From the NCBI GenBank assembly GCA_025363385.1, contig JANYEA010000092.1, forward strand, positions 1 to 59,281: a stretch of DNA of 59,281 nucleotides, read 5' to 3'. Made by a program: the position numbers and the translations under genes. How positions within the stretch are numbered: the stretch's first letter is position 1; every line of letters starts with the position of its first letter. Positions 25,517 to 34,687 of the stretch are shown piece after piece. The notes under the pieces were generated by a model. The model was not told the origin of the DNA. It saw only the letters and a program-made list of their open reading frames with translations, and made no database searches. Origin of the DNA: Bacteroidota bacterium. Lineage in GTDB: Bacteria; Bacteroidota; Bacteroidia; Chitinophagales; Chitinophagaceae.

Positions 25517-27082
25517 CTAGTTATAAAAAATATCTGCGAAAATTGATTCAATTTGAAATATCTCATCAATGGTTAGTATTGAGAATTCTTTTTCTTTTGC
25601 CCGCTTAGACAGCTGACCATTGTTTTGTTCTAAAAATATTACTAAAACTGAGATCATTTTATCTGGCATTTCAAAAATCTCTTCTAATGTGTGCTTAAAT
25701 TTTTCATACTTTAATAAATAACTAATTTCTTTTGGAATGATGTTTTCAATGGTGTCTTTAATACAATCAAAAAGGAATTCTGCTTGTTTTGTAGCATCAA
25801 AGTATCGATAAAAATCCTTCGTATTATTAGTAACTAGCAAATTATGATTTCGCGTTTCTTCCCAATCAATCCAATCTAAAAGTGGATTTGAATATGACTC
25901 AAGAACTTTTCTATAATCAACAATATGCTCTAAAATAGAGGATGATATCGGAAAAATAATTCCTTGATCTGAAAACTGTTTTTTTGCTAAAATATGATGA
26001 ATTAGATAACGATGAATTCTTCCGTTTCCATCTTCAAATGGATGTATAAATACAAAACCAAAAGCTATAATAGTTGCTGCTAATACGGGATCAAAATTAT
26101 CCTTAATCAGCAACTGATTTGTTTCAATGAATCCATCTAATAAATCGTTTAAATCTTCCTGTCGAGCTGAAATATGAACAGGTACAGGCTCTCCAGTTAT
26201 TCTATCATGTTCTCCTACAAAACCACCTTGATTTCGAATTCCCAATTGAATGAAACGAGCGTTTTCAATTACAAGTTGCTGTAATCGAACCAATTCTTCT
26301 TTAGTAAGTTCATTTGTTCCAGCTTGTCCAATTGCCAAACCCCATCTTGCAGCTCTTTTACTCTTCGGACTTTCTCCTTCAATGGTAAAAGATGCTTTGG
26401 AATCCTTCAACAATAAAAATGCAGATGCACGTTGAATGATATCCCTTCGAATTCCTACTACACTTTTTTTACTAATATTTGCATATCCTTTACTTAAATG
26501 AGTTTCAAGCTTATGTGTTCTGCGAATTAAAGGGCAAAAATTAGTATTACCTGGTAAATTATTAATTATTAAGTGTCGGGGTGATTTTATTCCGGAAACC
26601 CCATATTGCAATTTTTCATCTATTACTTTAATATAGCTTTTCTTAGTCAGGTTGGCTTTCTCCTGAATTAGTTTTCCAGATACCCATTCAATTAGAAACC
26701 ATATTCTTCGTGCATATTGACCAGTTGGCTCTATGTTAACCAAATCCATTATTTCATTTTCCGTTAATTTTTCAATTAACTTAGAAAATACCAAAAGACT
26801 TACACCTTCATATTTAAGCGCAAATACCAGATGATTATATAAGGCTTGTATTTTAGTAACCTGCTTATTGTCGTTTGGTAAATAGGTACTTGGTAAAACT
26901 ATCCATTGTTCTGAAACCAATCTTTGATTCTTTTCAGCAATCATGGTAATGGGAGATACCATGGGAATTTGGAGATCTAATTTATCAATGATAGCTGCAT
27001 AACCAGTTACCCAACCAGTATAAGGTTTAGATAACCCTTTAAAAATGGGCGCATTATTCGAAAAATGAGCGCTAAATAGCAT
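25517..27082 (-). CDS. Fic-domain protein with N-terminal inhibitory motif (class II)
   Basis: Fic enzymes usually transfer AMP (or another nucleotide moiety) to target proteins. The complete active motif HPFEDGNGRIHR is at 347-358 of 521 residues. An upstream 'SFTIEG' at 231-236 fits the [S/T]xxxE[G/N] autoinhibitory helix. This makes it a class II Fic protein kept off by its own N-terminal part, with no separate antitoxin gene needed. A long N-terminal region (1-200, unrecognised) and a C-terminal helical region follow the Fic fold on either side. It sits between the nucleotide-sugar dehydrogenase and wzi genes, an unusual place for a Fic gene. The target is unknown. Confidence 0.9.
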   Translation of the reverse strand: MLFSAHFSNNAPIFKGLSKPYTGWVTGYAAIIDKLDLQIPMVSPITMIAEKNQRLVSEQWIVLPSTYLPNDNKQVTKIQALYNHLVFALKYEGVSLLVFSKLIEKLTENEIMDLVNIEPTGQYARRIWFLIEWVSGKLIQEKANLTKKSYIKVIDEKLQYGVSGIKSPRHLIINNLPGNTNFCPLIRRTHKLETHLSKGYANISKKSVVGIRRDIIQRASAFLLLKDSKASFTIEGESPKSKRAARWGLAIGQAGTNELTKEELVRLQQLVIENARFIQLGIRNQGGFVGEHDRITGEPVPVHISARQEDLNDLLDGFIETNQLLIKDNFDPVLAATIIAFGFVFIHPFEDGNGRIHRYLIHHILAKKQFSDQGIIFPISSSILEHIVDYRKVLESYSNPLLDWIDWEETRNHNLLVTNNTKDFYRYFDATKQAEFLFDCIKDTIENIIPKEISYLLKYEKFKHTLEEIFEMPDKMISVLVIFLEQNNGQLSKRAKEKEFSILTIDEIFQIESIFADIFYN

Positions 27083-27189
27083 TCGATATAATTAATGAGC
27101 GCAATCTACTAAATTTTAAGAATTATTAAAGGCATAAATGTAAAAATGAGTTCCTCTCCTTAACAGGCCTATCTTGCTTTTTATTATTT

Positions 27190-27250
27190 CCCCTCCAGCG
27201 CATGCGCTGGAGGGGTGGCTGGAGCGACTGAGCGAACAGACGGGGTGGTT
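27190..27250 (-). repeat. Interspersed hairpin repeat, copy R3
   Basis: A perfect 26-bp palindrome (27190-27215, left arm CCCCTCCAGCGCA) and a tail ending CGGGGTGGTT, two bases before the stop codon of the minus-strand dehydrogenase gene. Its 43-base right part is identical to R2. Compared with R2, G-C pairs at one stem position are replaced by T-A pairs, which supports a structured RNA or DNA role. Confidence 0.9.
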
Positions 27251-27252
27251 AT

Positions 27253-28539
27253 TTACAACCTCCAATAAACCTTACACTCCATCAAAGCCTCATCCCTATC
27301 ATAAAACCCCTTCACATCAAATAAATTCAATTCGAAATGCATGGAAATATCCTTTAATCGCTTTAAATCATAAGCAACAAATGCATCATGCTTCACTGCA
27401 AGAACAACTGCATCATAATGCATTGAAATATTTATTTCATTCGTCACTTTCATTCCAGAAGGTATAAATGATTGGTGGTGCACCATCGGATCCACAATAT
27501 CCACCGATACCGAATAATCCATCAACTCCTTCACAATATCAAAAACTTTGCTGTTTCTGGTATCTCCAATATTTTCTTTAAAACTACAACCCAAAATGAG
27601 CACCCTTGAATTAGAAATATTTTTCTGTTGTTGAATTAAAGCCTTCACCACTTTCTCCGCAATAAATTTCCCCATTCCATTATTCACCAAACGGCCTGAA
27701 TGAATTACTTTGGGGGTATATCCTAACGCCTCGGCTTTGTGTGTTAAATAGTAAGGATCCACCCCAATACATTGTCCGCCAACAAGGCCAGGCTCAAAGG
27801 GCATAAAATTCCATTTGGTAGCAGCTGCCTGCAATACTTCTCTGGTATCAATTCCCATCCTGTCGAAAATCAAGGCCAGTTCATTTACAAAAGCAATGTT
27901 CAGATCTCGCTGGGCATTCTCAATTACTTTGGCTGCTTCGGCTACTTTAATACTCGGAGCTTGATAAATTCCAGCAGTAATCACAGAACTATATAATGCG
28001 GAAATTCTGGAAAGCGTATCTGCAGAATCTCCAGAAACAATTTTTAATATATTTTCGATAGGTCGTTTACGATCACCGGGATTAATTCTTTCGGGTGAGT
28101 ACCCTACAAAAAAATCTTTCTTCCAAATCAATCCACTTGTTTGCTCCAATATGGGAACACAAATTTCTTCCGTTAATCCCGGATAAACAGTACTTTCAAA
28201 AACGATAGTTATTCCTTTTTTTAAAATACTACCCACCATTTGGGTTGCTTTTCTCAAAGGGTTTAAATCTGGGTTATTTTGAACATCAATATCAGTCGGA
28301 ATGGTAACGATCAAAAACGAACAATCAGCAAGTGGATCAATAGAATGATGAAAATACAGACTGGGTTGATTGATTAGATCTGTATTACAAAGATGATTGG
28401 GATCAATACCTTTTTTTAGTGACTCAATTTTAGGCATTTCAATATCAAATCCCTTCACTAAATATTTACTAGCAAATAAACATGCCAGTGGAAGCCCTAC
28501 ATAACCTAAACCAACAATGCCAATTTTAATTTCTTTCAT
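27253..28539 (-). CDS. Nucleotide-sugar dehydrogenase (WbpO/TviB type)
   Basis: An NAD-dependent enzyme that oxidises a UDP-sugar at C6 to the uronic acid. It has the N-terminal Rossmann motif 'GIVGLGYVGLPLA'. The catalytic-cysteine motif is 'GGQCIGVDPYYLTHKAEALGY', as in UDP-N-acetylhexosamine dehydrogenases of the Vi-antigen/WbpO group. The C-terminal UDP-binding domain ends with 'LFDVKGFYDRDEALM'. ATG 28539 is taken as the start; an upstream TTG at 28548 is less likely. It is the first gene of cluster A and suggests that the cluster A polymer contains an acidic amino sugar. Confidence 0.9.
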   Translation of the reverse strand: MKEIKIGIVGLGYVGLPLACLFASKYLVKGFDIEMPKIESLKKGIDPNHLCNTDLINQPSLYFHHSIDPLADCSFLIVTIPTDIDVQNNPDLNPLRKATQMVGSILKKGITIVFESTVYPGLTEEICVPILEQTSGLIWKKDFFVGYSPERINPGDRKRPIENILKIVSGDSADTLSRISALYSSVITAGIYQAPSIKVAEAAKVIENAQRDLNIAFVNELALIFDRMGIDTREVLQAAATKWNFMPFEPGLVGGQCIGVDPYYLTHKAEALGYTPKVIHSGRLVNNGMGKFIAEKVVKALIQQQKNISNSRVLILGCSFKENIGDTRNSKVFDIVKELMDYSVSVDIVDPMVHHQSFIPSGMKVTNEINISMHYDAVVLAVKHDAFVAYDLKRLKDISMHFELNLFDVKGFYDRDEALMECKVYWRL

Positions 28540-28574
28540 AATTGTCAATCCAACTTACAGGAAAGTCAAGAGCC

Positions 28575-28602
28575 AAAAAAGCCTCCCATAGAAATAGGAG
28601 GC
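28575..28602 (-). terminator. Terminator after metK
   Basis: On the minus strand, GCCTCC pairs with GGAGGC across a 10-nt loop, followed at once by TTTTTT (28575-28580). It lies 22 bp after the metK stop codon and separates metK from cluster A. Confidence 0.8.
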
Positions 28603-28623
28603 GTAGTTTATTATATTTATATA

Positions 28624-29874
28624 TTAAACACCAAAGGCTTTGCGGACTTTGGAAACATAATCCAGTTTCTCCCAGGTAAACAATTCTACTTTCATAGACT
28701 TCTCTTTACCAGAAGGGTCTTTGAATGTTTTTACCACCACTTCATTCTTACGACCCATGTGCCCATAAGCTGCAGTTTCACTATAGATCGGTGTTCTCAA
28801 CTTCAGTCTTTGTTCAATGAAGTAAGGACGCATATCAAAGATGCTTTGAACCAATTTGCCAATCTGACCATCAGTCATTTTCACTTTTGCAGTACCATAT
28901 GTGTTTACATTGATACTGGTTGGTTTTGCTACACCAATTGCATAGGATACCTGAACCAATACTTCGTCAGCCACACCTGCAGCTACTAAGTTCTTAGCGA
29001 TATGCCTGGTGGCATAAGCTGCCGAGCGATCTACTTTGCTGGGATCTTTACCACTGAAAGCGCCACCACCGTGTGCACCTTTACCACCGTAAGTGTCTAC
29101 GATGATCTTGCGACCAGTTAAACCTGTGTCGCCGTGTGGACCACCAATTACAAACTTTCCAGTTGGGTTGATATGGTATTTGATATCCGCGTTGAATAGT
29201 TTCGCGTATTTCTTGTATTTCTTCTTAACCCTGGGGATCAAAATATTAATGATATCATCTTTAATCTTAGCCAGCATCTTTGCTTCCTGATCAAAGTCAT
29301 CGTGCTGGGTAGAAACTACAATCGCATCAATTCTTACGGGTTTATTATTATCATCGTATTCTAAAGTAACCTGGCTTTTTGCATCCGGACGTAAGTACTG
29401 GATGGCTTTGTTCTCACGGCGAAGTGCTGCCAGTTCAATCAAGATCTTATGAGCCAGATCCAGTGCCAATGGCATATAATCTTCTGTTTCGTTGGTTGCA
29501 TAGCCAAACATCATACCCTGATCTCCTGCACCTTGATCTTCTTTCTTCTTCTTGTCTACACCTTGATTGATATCAGCACTCTGCTCATGAATTGCCGATA
29601 AAATACCGCAGCTATTGGCTTCAAACATGTATTCGCTCTTGGTATAACCAATCTTACGAATCACGCCTCGCGCAATTTCTTGCACGTCTAAATAGGCTTT
29701 AGACTTTACTTCTCCTGCCAAGATCACCTGACCTGTAGTCACCAAGGTTTCACAAGCCACTTTCGATTCTTTATCAAAAGCCAAAAAATTATCAATCAAT
29801 GCATCAGATATCTGATCGGCCACTTTATCAGGATGTCCTTCAGATACACTCTCGGAAGTAAACAAATAAGGCAT
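28624..29874 (-). CDS. metK: S-adenosylmethionine synthetase
   Basis: It makes S-adenosylmethionine from methionine and ATP in the cytosol. The 416-residue protein has both family signatures: '[12 protein letters not shown]' (about 116-127) and '[19 protein letters not shown]' (about 266-284). The N-terminal '[19 protein letters not shown]' binds ATP. Length is as expected. The gene lies between the two polysaccharide clusters on the same strand. The 78-bp upstream gap is too small for a known SAM riboswitch, and none is seen. Confidence 0.98.
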   Translation of the reverse strand: MPYLFTSESVSEGHPDKVADQISDALIDNFLAFDKESKVACETLVTTGQVILAGEVKSKAYLDVQEIARGVIRKIGYTKSEYMFEANSCGILSAIHEQSADINQGVDKKKKEDQGAGDQGMMFGYATNETEDYMPLALDLAHKILIELAALRRENKAIQYLRPDAKSQVTLEYDDNNKPVRIDAIVVSTQHDDFDQEAKMLAKIKDDIINILIPRVKKKYKKYAKLFNADIKYHINPTGKFVIGGPHGDTGLTGRKIIVDTYGGKGAHGGGAFSGKDPSKVDRSAAYATRHIAKNLVAAGVADEVLVQVSYAIGVAKPTSINVNTYGTAKVKMTDGQIGKLVQSIFDMRPYFIEQRLKLRTPIYSETAAYGHMGRKNEVVVKTFKDPSGKEKSMKVELFTWEKLDYVSKVRKAFGV

Positions 29875-29952
29875 AACTAATTTTTAGAATTTAAGGATAC
29901 AAAGGGATGTGTTTGAAAATAAAAATATTGATGAACTCATATTTAATTCCTA

Positions 29953-30732
29953 CTATTTTTTTATTAATTCAAAAATTCCACAACCATAAGTACATCCAAA
30001 ATTACTTGAGATACTTTCGTCATTCAATAATTGCCTGGGGTAAAAATTCCCTTTATCATTTACAAATGAGAAAGATTTTATTTCAAATTTTGGTGAGATA
30101 ATTTCAAGTAAATAGGCAATCGAAAAAACTCTATGTGCATTAAATTCAATTCTTTGCTCTCCAATTGGCACTGAAAAATAAAAAGAACCACCTACTTTTA
30201 GAATACAAGATATATTTTTAAAGCCTTTAATAAAACCAAAATAGTCAATAGGATCTCCATACCTTCCAAGCCCAAAATGTTCTAATGCATGTAGGCATGA
30301 TAAAGAATCACATGACTCAATTAACTGTTCTTGTAAATTTAATAAATCTGACTGAGTAAACTCAATATTTCTTAATTTAATATCAATATTTCTAATGTCA
30401 ATGATTTCTATTTTTCTAAAGGCAGCTACATGAGCAACAAACCCATCGATTCTAGATCCAATATCTATATGCCGTATTGGATTATTATCATAAATTAACT
30501 GAGAAACAAAAAGATCCTGATGAAAATAATGGCCAGAAGCAATTCCAGCACTTTCGTTCCATTCATTTAAAATTGGGAAACTTTTTCCAAATTTAAACGT
30601 TTTATCGAATCCTCTACTTTTTTTAAGTTTTCGTAAATCATTAAAATATTTAGGAAATCCTATTAAAGATTTATAAAATTTTATAGGATTAAACCCTAAT
30701 AACTGTAGGAAGTTATAAATCCTAATTAGCAT
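29953..30732 (-). CDS. DUF268-like protein, possible methyltransferase
   Basis: A 259-residue protein recognised as DUF268-like from 'SAGIASGHYFHQDLFVSQLIY', 'HIDIGSRIDGFVAHVAAF' and 'LHALEHFGLGRYGDPID'. The central 'HIDIGSRIDGF' resembles a SAM-binding strand-loop, and 'GGSFYFSVPIG' a later methyltransferase strand, so a methyltransferase fold is plausible but unproven. ATG 30732 is preferred to TTG 30741. It is the last gene of cluster B, next to the GDP-fucose genes, which hints at a role in finishing a fucose-containing glycan. Confidence 0.72.
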   Translation of the reverse strand: MLIRIYNFLQLLGFNPIKFYKSLIGFPKYFNDLRKLKKSRGFDKTFKFGKSFPILNEWNESAGIASGHYFHQDLFVSQLIYDNNPIRHIDIGSRIDGFVAHVAAFRKIEIIDIRNIDIKLRNIEFTQSDLLNLQEQLIESCDSLSCLHALEHFGLGRYGDPIDYFGFIKGFKNISCILKVGGSFYFSVPIGEQRIEFNAHRVFSIAYLLEIISPKFEIKSFSFVNDKGNFYPRQLLNDESISSNFGCTYGCGIFELIKK

Positions 30733-30833
30733 TGTATCCAATTATAAGGGTGAATTTTTGATTGACTTTTCTTTATTATCATAATGTAGATTTGTCTTTA
30801 ATTATTTAAAATTACTGAACATCCAACTAATGC

Positions 30834-31766
30834 TTAATCCCAATTAGAATCTTTAATTAATTCATAAACGCTCAAAATTCCATTCTCTAAACTTATTTTT
30901 GGATACCATCCTAAACATTCTAATTTAGAAATGTCCATTAATTTTCTAGGGGTCCCATCTGGTTTAGTAGTATCTAATACAATTTCACCATTAAACCCAA
31001 CTACCTTTTTTACGAGGGTTGCCAAATCAAATATTGTAATATCATTTCCGAATCCAACATTTATTAAACCAGAATTATTATATGTGCTCATTAGAAAAAT
31101 ACAAGCTTCAGCCAAATCATTTACATGCAAAAATTCTCTTCTAGGCGAACCAGTTCCCCAAATTATAACTTCATCTGCATTTTCTCTTTTAGCAGTAATA
31201 AATTTTCGTAATAGAGCAGGTAAAACATGTGAATTATTTAAATTATAGTTATCATTAGGTCCATATAAATTAGTAGGCATAGCAGAAATAAAATTACAAC
31301 CATATTGAGCTCGATATGCATCACACATTTCAATACCAGCAATTTTCGCAATGGCATAGGGTTGATTTGTATGTTCTAAATAACCGGATAAAAGGTATTC
31401 TTCTTTTAAAGGTTGTGGTGCTAATTTTGGATAGATACAAGAAGACCCTAAGAATAGTAGTTTTTCTACTTTTTGTAAATAAGATGAATGTATAACATTG
31501 GCTTCTATCATTAAATTCTCATACACAAAATCAGCGCGATAAGTATTGTTAGCAATGATGCCTCCAACTTTAGCGGCTGCTAAGAAAACATGTGTAGGAT
31601 TCTCTACCTCAAAAAAATCATTAACAGCTTTTTGATTCCTTAAATCAAGTTCACTTGAAGTCCTAGTAACAATATTTTGATAACCTTTCTCTTGCAGCTT
31701 TCTTACAATAGCACTTCCCACCATACCACGATGGCCTGCCACATATATTTTAGATTGAGAATTCAT
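30834..31766 (-). CDS. fcl: GDP-L-fucose synthase
   Basis: An NADPH-dependent epimerase/reductase that turns GDP-4-keto-6-deoxymannose into GDP-L-fucose. The 310-residue SDR has the cofactor motif '[10 protein letters not shown]' (11-20). The active-site Ser is in 'FLGSSCIYP' (108/109) and the YxxxK pair is at Y137-K141. It directly follows gmd (1-bp overlap: the gmd stop codon ends where fcl starts). Together they supply the donor for the GT11 enzyme at 41456-42298. Confidence 0.95.
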   Translation of the reverse strand: MNSQSKIYVAGHRGMVGSAIVRKLQEKGYQNIVTRTSSELDLRNQKAVNDFFEVENPTHVFLAAAKVGGIIANNTYRADFVYENLMIEANVIHSSYLQKVEKLLFLGSSCIYPKLAPQPLKEEYLLSGYLEHTNQPYAIAKIAGIEMCDAYRAQYGCNFISAMPTNLYGPNDNYNLNNSHVLPALLRKFITAKRENADEVIIWGTGSPRREFLHVNDLAEACIFLMSTYNNSGLINVGFGNDITIFDLATLVKKVVGFNGEIVLDTTKPDGTPRKLMDISKLECLGWYPKISLENGILSVYELIKDSNWD

Positions 31767-32875
31767 TATTCAAATTCATTTTTAACTTTAAATCCACTTG
31801 CCTTTAAAAATTGATCTTTCTCGAATATATTCAAATCACTCTCCACCATTTCTTTTACCAACATTGGTAAAGTATATTTAGGTTTCCATCCTAATTTAGT
31901 TTGAGATTTAGTTGGATCTCCAATTAATAAATCAACTTCAGTAGGGCGATAATATCGAGGATCCACTTTTACAATTATTTGACCTAGCTTAACTTGATAT
32001 TTTCCATTGCTAGCAATAACAATCCCCACTTCATTTTCACCCTCGCCTTCAAATTTTAATTCAACTCCAACTTCTGCAAAAGCCATTTTAACAAAATCTC
32101 TTATATATGTAGTTATTCCTGTAGCAATTACATAATCTTCAGCTTTCTCCTGTTGAAGAATCAACCACATAGCTTCAACATAGTCTTTAGCATGACCCCA
32201 ATCACGTTGTGCATCTAAATTTCCTAAATAAACAATGTCCTGTAAACCTAGGGCAATTTTAGCAACCGCACGTGTAATTTTTCTTGTTACAAATGTCTCT
32301 CCTCTTAATGGAGATTCATGATTAAATAAGATACCATTACAAGCAAACATTTTATATGCTTCTCTATAGTTAACTGTTATCCAATATCCATAGATTTTAG
32401 CTACTGCATATGGGGATCTAGGATAGAATGGAGTAGTTTCAGATTGTGGTACCGCTTGGACTAATCCATATAATTCAGATGTGGATGCCTGGTAAACTTT
32501 AGTTTTTTTTCCCAGTCCTAATAATCGAACAGCTTCTAAAATTCTCAATGTACCTATACCGTCTGCATTGGCAGTATATTCAGGTATTTCGAAACTCACA
32601 TGTACATGGCTCATAGCAGCCAAATTATAGATCTCATCGGGTTGCACTTCTTGAATGATCCTTGTTAAATTCATAGAATCAGTTAAATCACCATAATGTA
32701 AAATCATATGGCGATCTGGGATATGTGGATCTTCATAAAAGCCATCTATTCTGCCTGTATTAAAAAGAGAACTGCGCCTTTTAATACCATGTACTTCATA
32801 ACCCTTCTTCAATAACAACTCAGCCAAATAAGCACCATCTTGTCCGGTTATACCCGTAATTAAAGCTTTCTTCAT
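31766..32875 (-). CDS. gmd: GDP-mannose 4,6-dehydratase
   Basis: It converts GDP-mannose to GDP-4-keto-6-deoxymannose, the first step to GDP-fucose. The SDR Rossmann motif '[13 protein letters not shown]' is at 7-19. The catalytic set includes 'STSELYG' (131-137) and Y156/K160 in 'SPYAVAK'. The family string '[15 protein letters not shown]' is also present. The 369-residue length is normal. It forms a unit with fcl at the downstream end of cluster B. Confidence 0.96.
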   Translation of the reverse strand: MKKALITGITGQDGAYLAELLLKKGYEVHGIKRRSSLFNTGRIDGFYEDPHIPDRHMILHYGDLTDSMNLTRIIQEVQPDEIYNLAAMSHVHVSFEIPEYTANADGIGTLRILEAVRLLGLGKKTKVYQASTSELYGLVQAVPQSETTPFYPRSPYAVAKIYGYWITVNYREAYKMFACNGILFNHESPLRGETFVTRKITRAVAKIALGLQDIVYLGNLDAQRDWGHAKDYVEAMWLILQQEKAEDYVIATGITTYIRDFVKMAFAEVGVELKFEGEGENEVGIVIASNGKYQVKLGQIIVKVDPRYYRPTEVDLLIGDPTKSQTKLGWKPKYTLPMLVKEMVESDLNIFEKDQFLKASGFKVKNEFE

Positions 32876-32904
32876 ATCAATAAATCAGATTAACATTAAA
32901 CTAT

Positions 32905-33456
32905 TTAATGCGTTACATTTTTTTGAAATAACACATTTGTAAAAGTTTTAAAAATTATTTTCATGTCGAATAAGAAAGATTTTTTATTTAAATATTCATT
33001 TTCGTATGCTACCTTTTCGACAATAGAAATTTCGTCTCTTCCATTTATTTGCGCCCATCCAGTAATTCCTGGCTTTAATTTATCTACTCCTGCTGCCACT
33101 CTCAAAGCCATCAAGTCATCTTGATTATATAGCGCAGGACGTGGGCCAACAAAAACCATTTCGCCCCTGATAATGTTGATCAAATTAGGCAATTCATCTA
33201 AACTAAATTTTCTGAGAATTTTGCCAATATATAAAATATATTGTTCAGGGTTAAGTAACAAGTGTGTAGCCACATTTGGTGTATTTTTTTTCATCGTACG
33301 AAACTTAATAATCTGGAAAAAAGAATAATTTATTCCCACTCTTTTTTGTTTAAAAAAAACAGGCATCCCATCTTCCATTAACACTAAACCAAAAACTATA
33401 AAAATAATGGGGGATAATATTATAGTTAATATAAGTGCTACAACTCTATTTAGCAT
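32905..33456 (-). CDS. Initiating sugar-1-phosphate transferase (polyprenyl-phosphate type)
   Basis: A small one-helix phosphoglycosyl transferase of 183 residues, which starts glycan assembly on undecaprenyl phosphate. It has one N-terminal reentrant/membrane helix (LNRVVALILTIILSPIIFIV). The catalytic region carries 'IKFRTM', 'SLDELPNLINIIRGEMVFVGPRP' and 'PGITGWAQINGR'. It is the only initiating transferase in the window, so cluster A may depend on it or on one elsewhere. It overlaps the upstream WbuB-like gene by 11 bp. Confidence 0.93.
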   Translation of the reverse strand: MLNRVVALILTIILSPIIFIVFGLVLMEDGMPVFFKQKRVGINYSFFQIIKFRTMKKNTPNVATHLLLNPEQYILYIGKILRKFSLDELPNLINIIRGEMVFVGPRPALYNQDDLMALRVAAGVDKLKPGITGWAQINGRDEISIVEKVAYENEYLNKKSFLFDMKIIFKTFTNVLFQKNVTH

Positions 33457-34663
33457 TTGTCAACTTTAAATACATTTCAAGTTTATTGTAAACAATAGTT
33501 CGTTCGAAATTTTCTAAAAAAAAATCATACCCATTAACTGCATATTCTGCTCTTTCAGATATAGATTTATTGTATAGAGTTTCAATATTATTCGCAAGAA
33601 ATTGAAAGTTGCCGGATTCAGAGCAAAGGCCAGCTTTTGCTTCTAAAATTGTTGAAGCTGCAATTCCTTCAATATTCGCAATAATGGGTTTTCGACATGC
33701 TAAATAAGATTGAATTTTAGAGGGAATAGTTAATGAAAAAATCAAGCTCTTTTTTAAACTAACAAGCAATACATCCGCGCAAGCAAAGAAAAATGGCATT
33801 TCATTCGATGGAAAAGATCCAAGGAAGAAAAAACGGTGTACTAAATTTAATGATTTTATTTTTTCAATAGCTAAAGCTTTGCCTCTTCCATCTCCCAATA
33901 CAACCCAGTTTATTGCTAACCCCTTTTCATCAACAAGTTTTGCAGCTTTTATGATCGTATCAAAATCTTGAGCAAAACCAATATTCCCAGCAAATAATAC
34001 ACGAAATCCATTTGGAAATTTTTGATTATAATTTTCATTAATAAGTTCTGGTTTATAGAACTGTTCAACTGTATTGGGAAGATATTTTATTTTATTTTTT
34101 TCAACTCCTTTATTAACTAAAAATTCTATGAACCCGTTTGATTGTACTAATATAACATCTGATTTAGCATAAAAATAGTTCATTAAGTTATTTACCATTT
34201 TCAATAGTAATTTAACTTTAAAACCTCCTGCGTCAGACAAACTTTCTGGCCATAAATCTTGAATATAAAAATATAGTGGTACTTTAAACCTTTTTTTTGC
34301 AACAAGCCCAGGAATTCCAACAGTAGCTGGAGAGAGTTGATAAACAATTATTTTATCGAATGGTCCTTTTATAAAAAACATTTTATAGGTTGAAAAAAAA
34401 GCAAACGAAAGATAGTTTAATAGAAGTATTAAACCATTACCATTACCGCGAGGAATTAATGGAACCCTAATTATTTTTATGCCATTCCAAAGTTCAACAC
34501 TTTTATTAAAAAAAGTATACCCTGTAGAAAATGTACCTATAGGATAGTTAGGCTTTCCAGTTAATACAGTAACATTATGGCCACGATCATTTAATTCGAG
34601 ACATAAATCGTTTACTCTAAAATTTTCAGGCCAGAAATACTGTGAAACCACAAGGATACGCAT
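33446..34663 (-). CDS. WbuB-like family 4 glycosyltransferase
   Basis: A 405-residue GT-B enzyme. Its opening 'MRILVVSQYFWPENFRVNDL' and 'LTGKPNYPIG' are characteristic of WbuB, a transferase linked in E. coli to L-FucNAc. The C-terminal donor domain includes 'RVLFAGNIGFAQDFDTI' and 'PSKIQSYLACRKPIIA'. Placement directly after the three UDP-L-sugar enzymes fits transfer of that L-amino sugar. An A8 run lies in the coding strand around 34289-34297. Confidence 0.85.
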   Translation of the reverse strand: MRILVVSQYFWPENFRVNDLCLELNDRGHNVTVLTGKPNYPIGTFSTGYTFFNKSVELWNGIKIIRVPLIPRGNGNGLILLLNYLSFAFFSTYKMFFIKGPFDKIIVYQLSPATVGIPGLVAKKRFKVPLYFYIQDLWPESLSDAGGFKVKLLLKMVNNLMNYFYAKSDVILVQSNGFIEFLVNKGVEKNKIKYLPNTVEQFYKPELINENYNQKFPNGFRVLFAGNIGFAQDFDTIIKAAKLVDEKGLAINWVVLGDGRGKALAIEKIKSLNLVHRFFFLGSFPSNEMPFFFACADVLLVSLKKSLIFSLTIPSKIQSYLACRKPIIANIEGIAASTILEAKAGLCSESGNFQFLANNIETLYNKSISERAEYAVNGYDFFLENFERTIVYNKLEMYLKLTNAK

Positions 34664-34687
34664 ATCAAGAAATGTTTAAATACGCAA

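Noticed and set aside
27064..27102. Two AATGAGCGC copies 30 bp apart at the fic start as an operator
   Set aside because: One copy lies within the coding region and only two copies exist; too little to separate from chance.
29875..29952. SAM riboswitch before metK
   Set aside because: The gap is 78 bp and shows no multi-helix junction or known SAM-box pattern.
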